From an uncultured Bacilli bacterium (GTDB lineage Bacteria > Bacillota_I > Bacilli_A > RF39 > UBA660), in NCBI GenBank assembly GCA_947631525.1, contig CANRLQ010000009.1:1-17307 (forward strand): DNA of 17,307 nt. Direction: 5' to 3'. Under the pieces are notes generated by a model. That model was given only the letters and a program-made list of their open reading frames with translations, made no database searches and was not told the origin of the DNA. This document shows, piece by piece, positions 13,785-17,307 of the stretch (the first letter of the stretch is position 1; every line of letters begins with the position of its first letter). The position numbers and the translations under genes are program-made.

Positions 13785-14306
13785 TTATTTGTTATCATAT
13801 TTTAATAACTCTTTATTTAATAATAAATTAAAACATTCAATATGTTTTTCCTCATCTTCAATTATTCGATACAATAAATTTTTTATAAATTTATCATTTA
13901 TTATTTCGATATGATTTAGATAATTTTTAATAGCTATTTTTTCAATTTCAATATCATTTTTTAACATATCAATGACATTAGTTGTATAGTTCACAAAACT
14001 ACTACTCCAATAAGTTAAATAATTACATGATTCATCTATAAATTTAAACTTAGGGTCAACACCTAATAATTTTATTGTTTCACCTAATAATTCTAAATGT
14101 TTCATTTCAACCATCGATATTTCAGCTAAGGTTTCAGAAAATTCTGAATCAATATTAAACTTATCAAAATGTTGATAAATATATTGATTGATAGCCGTCA
14201 ATTCACTATTAATACCTGTATAATCTTTTAGTAATAGATTAGCATAAATTATATTTTTTTCTTCTACTTGTATCTTTGGATATGGCTTATTAACTCTACA
14301 TTCCAT
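13785..14306 (-). CDS. Ferritin-like di-metal protein (bacterioferritin/rubrerythrin/Mn-catalase type)
   Basis: The 173-residue product looks like a four-helix ferritin-like bundle with metal ligands on each helix: E35 in SELTAINQY, E67xxH70 in EMKHLE, E120/E122 in DIEIEKIAIKNY, and E152xxH155 in DEEKHIE. The order E...ExxH...E...ExxH is the classic di-iron or di-manganese site. The rubredoxin cysteines of full rubrerythrin are absent. The N-terminal MECRVNKPYPKIQVEEKN resembles small ferritin-like/Mn-catalase relatives of Firmicutes. A role in peroxide or iron handling is likely for the family but not shown here. It has an AGGTGAT site and a TATAAT (14322-14327) upstream, and its own terminator. 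Confidence 0.82.
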   Translation of the reverse strand: MECRVNKPYPKIQVEEKNIIYANLLLKDYTGINSELTAINQYIYQHFDKFNIDSEFSETLAEISMVEMKHLELLGETIKLLGVDPKFKFIDESCNYLTYWSSSFVNYTTNVIDMLKNDIEIEKIAIKNYLNHIEIINDKFIKNLLYRIIEDEEKHIECFNLLLNKELLKYDNK

Positions 14307-14347
14307 AAAATCACCTAATTAATTATATTCTATGAATATCATAATAT

Positions 14348-14370
14348 TAAAACTAGGCATAACCTAGTTT
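14348..14370 (-). terminator. Terminator of the M23 peptidase gene
   Basis: AAACTAGG (14350-14357) and CCTAGTTT (14363-14370) form an 8-bp stem with loop CATAA, followed by UUAAUAUU-type sequence on the minus strand. The stop codon (14364-14366) lies in the stem. Confidence 0.65.
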
Positions 14371-15188
14371 ATTTTTATTTGGATAGCTGTTATTTCTTCA
14401 CCAAGATTACCAGCATAACCATTTTTATAATCATTTACATTATATCCACTAACATAAGGTAGCCATCCACTTTTTTTTGTTTTAACTCTATAAGATAATT
14501 TACCTTTTTCACTTTTTATAGCAATACCATCAATGGAATTATTATATATACCAGCATAACCATTACTTGTATCATCCCATTTTGTAACCTCTGGCAACCA
14601 TTTATTACCTTTTATATGAGCTTTATAATATATTTTTCCAGCATTTTTTGTTTTTATTTGTAATCTATCTATTCTTGTTTTTTGATTACCTGCTATTGCT
14701 CCATTTGAAACAGTAGCATACCAATGTCCATTTCCTACACGATAAGTTACTGTTTTTTCTATATTTGGAAGATTACTATTAATATAAGGGGTTGGATCTA
14801 TTAAGCTAGAATAAGCACTTGTTTTTCTAACTTCAAAATGTAAATGAGCTCCATAAGAATTACCTGTATTTCCCATAACACCTATTTTTTGCCCTTTTTT
14901 TACAGTTTGTCCTACTTTTACATAAACACTATCTAAATGAGCATAAAGAGTTGTATAACCATTACTATGTTGAATTTGAACATAATTTCCATAAGAATCT
15001 ATTCCTGTTGATCCCTTTTTATTTTTATGACCTGTTGCAATAGCAATTACTTTACCATCTGTATGTGCTACTACATTATCTATTGTCTTCTTTTTACTCT
15101 TGATAGCAACCATATCATTTGCCTTATGCGATGATTTATATCCTTGTGTTATAGAACATTCTCCACATTCTAAAACTCTACATTTCAT
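14364..15188 (-). CDS. M23 (LytM-type) peptidoglycan peptidase with C-terminal W-rich repeats, no signal peptide
   Basis: M23 peptidases cut peptide bridges of peptidoglycan with one zinc ion. All ligands and catalytic residues are visible in the 274-residue product: H21-xxx-D25 in SHKANDM, H84 in LYAHLD and H115/H117 in GAHLHFE. After the domain (to about 135) come about three repeats (147-180, 185-225, 230-272) with the pattern YRV...GWLPYVSGY...NGYAGN...ITAIQI. They resemble the W-containing repeats of Clostridium and phage endolysins and probably bind the wall. There is no signal peptide, and an in-frame TAA eleven codons upstream excludes a longer form. The N-terminus holds three cysteines (C3, C8, C11). 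A perfect AAAGGAGGTGA site precedes the ATG. A domesticated phage endolysin or an enzyme released by lysis is possible. Confidence 0.87.
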   Translation of the reverse strand: MKCRVLECGECSITQGYKSSHKANDMVAIKSKKKTIDNVVAHTDGKVIAIATGHKNKKGSTGIDSYGNYVQIQHSNGYTTLYAHLDSVYVKVGQTVKKGQKIGVMGNTGNSYGAHLHFEVRKTSAYSSLIDPTPYINSNLPNIEKTVTYRVGNGHWYATVSNGAIAGNQKTRIDRLQIKTKNAGKIYYKAHIKGNKWLPEVTKWDDTSNGYAGIYNNSIDGIAIKSEKGKLSYRVKTKKSGWLPYVSGYNVNDYKNGYAGNLGEEITAIQIKIN

Positions 15189-15330
15189 TTTTTCACCTCC
15201 TTTAACTCTTCTTTGTTACATAATATGGCGAAAAAAATATTATTGATATTACTATTATCATTGAAATTTTTAATTTTTCATTTTATATTTTAATAATTTA
15301 TTAAACATAGTACTTTTACAATGATTAAAT

Positions 15331-15360
15331 AAAAATAAAGTTACAATTAGTAACTTTATT
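15331..15360 (-). terminator. Terminator of der
   Basis: AATAAAGTTAC (15334-15344) and GTAACTTTATT (15350-15360) form a perfect 11-bp stem with loop AATTA and U-rich flanks on the minus strand. The der stop codon (15356-15358) is inside the stem. The rest of the 167-base gap to the M23 gene is AT-rich with no feature I can support. Confidence 0.78.
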
Positions 15361-16672
15361 CTTGCTCTCCCTTATTTTTAAATTGAAGGATAATTGGAGT
15401 TCCTTCAAAATCAAATGCTTCTCTTAATTTATTTTCTAAATATCTTTTATAAGAAAAATGAATTAAACCCTTACTATTAACTTGAATATTAAACTTTGGT
15501 GGTTTAGTATCTACTTGATTTATAAAATATATTTTTAATCTTTTTCCTCTAAATGAAGGTGGTAAATTAAGTTGATAAGCATCTGCTATTACATCATTTA
15601 AAACACTTGTTTTTATTTCTTTTTGACTATTCTCATATACTTTTAATATTTCTGGCATTAATGTGTGTATTCTTTTTTTAGTTAATGCTGATAAGAAAAC
15701 AATTGGGGCGTAATCCATAAATGCAAATTCAGATTTTATTAATTTTTTCCATTTTTTCATTTCTTCATCTTTATCATCTACTAAATCCCATTTATTTACA
15801 ACAATAACAACTGCTTTCCCTGCTTCTATTGCGTAACCTGCTATATGCTTATCATGTTCAATTACTCCTTCTAAAGCATTTATAACAACAACACATACAT
15901 CGGATCTATCAATGGCTTTCATAGATCTAAGTAAACTATATTTTTCTATATTTTCATATATTCTTCCTTTTTTTCTCATACCAGCTGTATCAATTACTGT
16001 GTAATTTTTTCCATGATAAGTAAAAGGTAAATCAACAGCATCTCTTGTTGTACCTGCTATATCTGAAACAATAACTCGGTCTTCATTTAAAAGAGCATTT
16101 ACTAAACTACTTTTCCCTACATTTGGTCTTCCAATAATAGAAAATTTGACTGAATCATCTAATTCTTCTTCAGAAATTTGATTAAAATCTTCACATATAG
16201 CATCTAAAAGATCATATATTCCAATGTTTTGTTCTCCACTTACATTTATATATTGATTAAATCCTAATTCATAAAAATCATATAAATGTTCTTTGGAATC
16301 TTTACTATCAGTTTTATTTATAGCAACAATTACCTTTTTACCTGATTTTTTCAATATATCTTTAACAATTAAATCATTAGATGTTAATCCTTCTTTTCCA
16401 TCGACAATAAAAACAATTATATCTGCTTCATCTATAGCAAGTTCTGCTTGCATTTTAATTTCATCATTAAAGGAAATATTTTCAGCATCTATACCACCTG
16501 TATCAATTAAATAAAATTTATATTTATCATAAGTAACGCTTCCATATATTCTATCTCTAGTTACTCCAGGTGTATCTTCGATTATCGATACCTTTTTTCC
16601 AATTAATTTATTAAAAATAGTACTTTTACCAACATTGGGTCTTCCAACTAAAGCGACAACAGGTTTTTTCAC
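15356..16672 (-). CDS. der: Ribosome biogenesis GTPase Der (EngA)
   Basis: Der is a tandem-domain GTPase needed for 50S ribosome assembly. The 438-residue product has both G domains and a KH-like C-terminal domain. The first domain has GRPNVGKS (10-17), DTGG (57-60) and NKTD (119-122). The second has GRPNVGKS (181-188), DTAG (228-231) and NKWD (293-296). The KH-like part at about 350-435 ends LREAFDFEGTPIILQF. The length matches Bacillus Der. The frame also starts with a GTG at 16681, but that codon is part of the GAGGTGAT ribosome binding site. The GTG at 16672, six bases after GAGGTG, is the likely start (VKKPVVALVG). An extended -10 promoter lies just upstream. Confidence 0.95.
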   Translation of the reverse strand: MKKPVVALVGRPNVGKSTIFNKLIGKKVSIIEDTPGVTRDRIYGSVTYDKYKFYLIDTGGIDAENISFNDEIKMQAELAIDEADIIVFIVDGKEGLTSNDLIVKDILKKSGKKVIVAINKTDSKDSKEHLYDFYELGFNQYINVSGEQNIGIYDLLDAICEDFNQISEEELDDSVKFSIIGRPNVGKSSLVNALLNEDRVIVSDIAGTTRDAVDLPFTYHGKNYTVIDTAGMRKKGRIYENIEKYSLLRSMKAIDRSDVCVVVINALEGVIEHDKHIAGYAIEAGKAVVIVVNKWDLVDDKDEEMKKWKKLIKSEFAFMDYAPIVFLSALTKKRIHTLMPEILKVYENSQKEIKTSVLNDVIADAYQLNLPPSFRGKRLKIYFINQVDTKPPKFNIQVNSKGLIHFSYKRYLENKLREAFDFEGTPIILQFKNKGEQE

Positions 16673-16692
16673 TAATATCACCTCACACGCCT

Positions 16693-16701
16693 ATTATACC
16701 A
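16693..16701 (-). promoter_or_regulatory. Extended -10 promoter of der
   Basis: The minus strand reads TGGTATAAT (TG-n-TATAAT), twelve bases before the ribosome binding site. It directly follows the U-run of the upstream gene's terminator. No clear -35 is visible. Confidence 0.5.
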
Positions 16702-16728
16702 AAATAAAAAGATATAATCTATATCTTT
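16702..16728 (-). terminator. Terminator of the orphan gene at 16719-17213
   Basis: AAAGATATA (16708-16716) and TATATCTTT (16720-16728) form a 9-bp stem with loop ATC, then UUUUUAUUUU on the minus strand. The stop codon (16719-16721) covers the loop edge and the stem. Confidence 0.7.
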
Positions 16729-17213
16729 ATTAAATTAAAACTATTTATAACATCATCGTATAAATCCATATAAATTGAATTACTAAATTCTACAATATGT
16801 CCTATATCCATGAAAGTTAATTCTCCTTTTGGATCTAAATAATATTTATTTTTATAGTAATATACATTATATTTTTTTAATTCTTTTTTATCTAACAATA
16901 AAATATCCTCTATTTCGTATAAAAATTTTACATCGTCGTGAATAATTATACGCATATCCACTTGATTATCAAAATAATCAAAATATTCCAATTCTTCTTT
17001 ATTTAACTCCATAATCATTCCATAATTATTATCAATATAAACATCTATAATAAAATATCCATTTATAATAATATCATACATTTTTTTTAATTTTAAAAAA
17101 ATTTTTCTAAAATATTCTTCTAAATTTTCTCTATCTTCTAAATCAATATTTTCAATTAATGATTTGTTTAAAAAAATGATGATATTAGATTCATCATTTG
17201 TTATTACTTTCAT
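16719..17213 (-). CDS. Orphan acidic protein of 164 residues, unknown
   Basis: I do not recognise this protein. It is rich in Ile, Asp, Glu and Tyr, with no signal peptide, membrane segment or cysteine. The start (MKVITNDESNIIIFLNKSLI, then a helix DREN LEEYFRKIFLKLKKMYD) and the strand-rich middle (FIIDVYIDN, GMIMELN) suggest a small alpha/beta fold. It vaguely recalls the N-terminal part of MecA-type adaptors, but no diagnostic motif supports that. The frame opens at a GTG (17222) that is within the AGGTGAT ribosome binding site; the ATG at 17213 is the better start. A TATAAT at 17230-17235 lies just upstream. It ends in its own terminator before der. Confidence 0.7.
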   Translation of the reverse strand: MKVITNDESNIIIFLNKSLIENIDLEDRENLEEYFRKIFLKLKKMYDIIINGYFIIDVYIDNNYGMIMELNKEELEYFDYFDNQVDMRIIIHDDVKFLYEIEDILLLDKKELKKYNVYYYKNKYYLDPKGELTFMDIGHIVEFSNSIYMDLYDDVINSFNLIKI

Positions 17214-17254
17214 AGTAATCACCTAAATTATTATATGATACATATAAAATTTGG

Positions 17255-17307
17255 TTAGATTATTCTTTCAATTTTTTCATGAACTTCAGATTTACCATCT
17301 TTTGTTA
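17255..17307 (-). CDS. C-terminal end of a gene cut by the window edge
   Basis: On the minus strand one frame is open from the window edge to a TAA at 17255-17257 and encodes TKDGKSEVHEKIERII. The other two minus frames stop within the first few codons. The composition looks like normal coding sequence, but 16 residues are too few to identify the protein. No clear terminator follows before the next gene. Confidence 0.45.
   Translation of the reverse strand, partial: TKDGKSEVHEKIERII

Noticed and set aside
13785..15188. Shared N-terminal pattern M-x-C-R-V in the ferritin-like protein and the M23 peptidase
   Set aside because: Five residues of similarity in unrelated folds is most likely chance; nothing else in the two starts agrees.
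1..17307. CRISPR arrays, insertion sequences, tRNA or rRNA genes, prophage attachment sites
   Set aside because: I saw no direct-repeat arrays, transposase motifs, tRNA-like cloverleaf sequences or inverted-repeat element ends in either strand.

Overview
This window is very AT-rich DNA coding for compact, typically Firmicutes-like housekeeping genes. The set (TmcAL/YlbM, Pdp, SufU, SpoVS, YtxG/YtxH-like proteins, a leucine T-box, strong Shine-Dalgarno sites) points to a low-GC Bacilli lineage, most likely an uncultured, small-genome gut relative of the Mollicutes (RF39-like). That placement is inference from gene content and composition. The code is standard: tryptophans are TGG and TGA ends at least one gene (at 13117-13119). 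Only one gene, tmcAL, is on the + strand; all others are on the - strand.

Layout from left to right. 1-726 is the N-terminal part of an LCP-type cell-wall ligase, cut by the window edge and divergent from tmcAL (820-1971). Then come rpoZ, pdp and ssb (2051-3995), and an iron-sulfur pair sufU/sufB with an unknown gene between them (4149-6284). spoVS stands alone (6349-6609). A four-gene envelope operon (6679-9019) reads lipoprotein, disordered acidic protein, DUF948/YtxG-like and YtxH-like. trmB (9104-9733) and an orphan gene (9811-10179) are single units. A leucine T-box (about 13500-13700) controls a small membrane protein gene and leuS (10295-13482). A ferritin-like gene, a signal-less M23 peptidase with W-rich repeats, der, an orphan acidic gene and the tail of a further gene fill 13785-17307.

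Most units have their own promoter, often an extended -10 (TGnTATAAT), and end in an AT-rich hairpin plus U-run. In nine genes the stop codon lies inside the terminator hairpin, an unusually tight packing. Translational overlaps (TAATG, ATGA, ATGAGTAA) link sufU to its downstream gene, the acidic protein to the DUF948 gene, the DUF948 gene to ytxH, and the membrane gene to leuS.

The most striking item is LeuRS. At 941 residues it carries an apparently intact Nudix hydrolase domain (about residues 363-510, with a perfect Nudix signature at 407-429) inserted just behind the catalytic part of its editing domain. Other points for a second look are the T-box operon that includes an uncharacterised membrane protein, the incomplete SUF locus, the signal-less M23 peptidase, and the disordered protein with short aromatic motifs.
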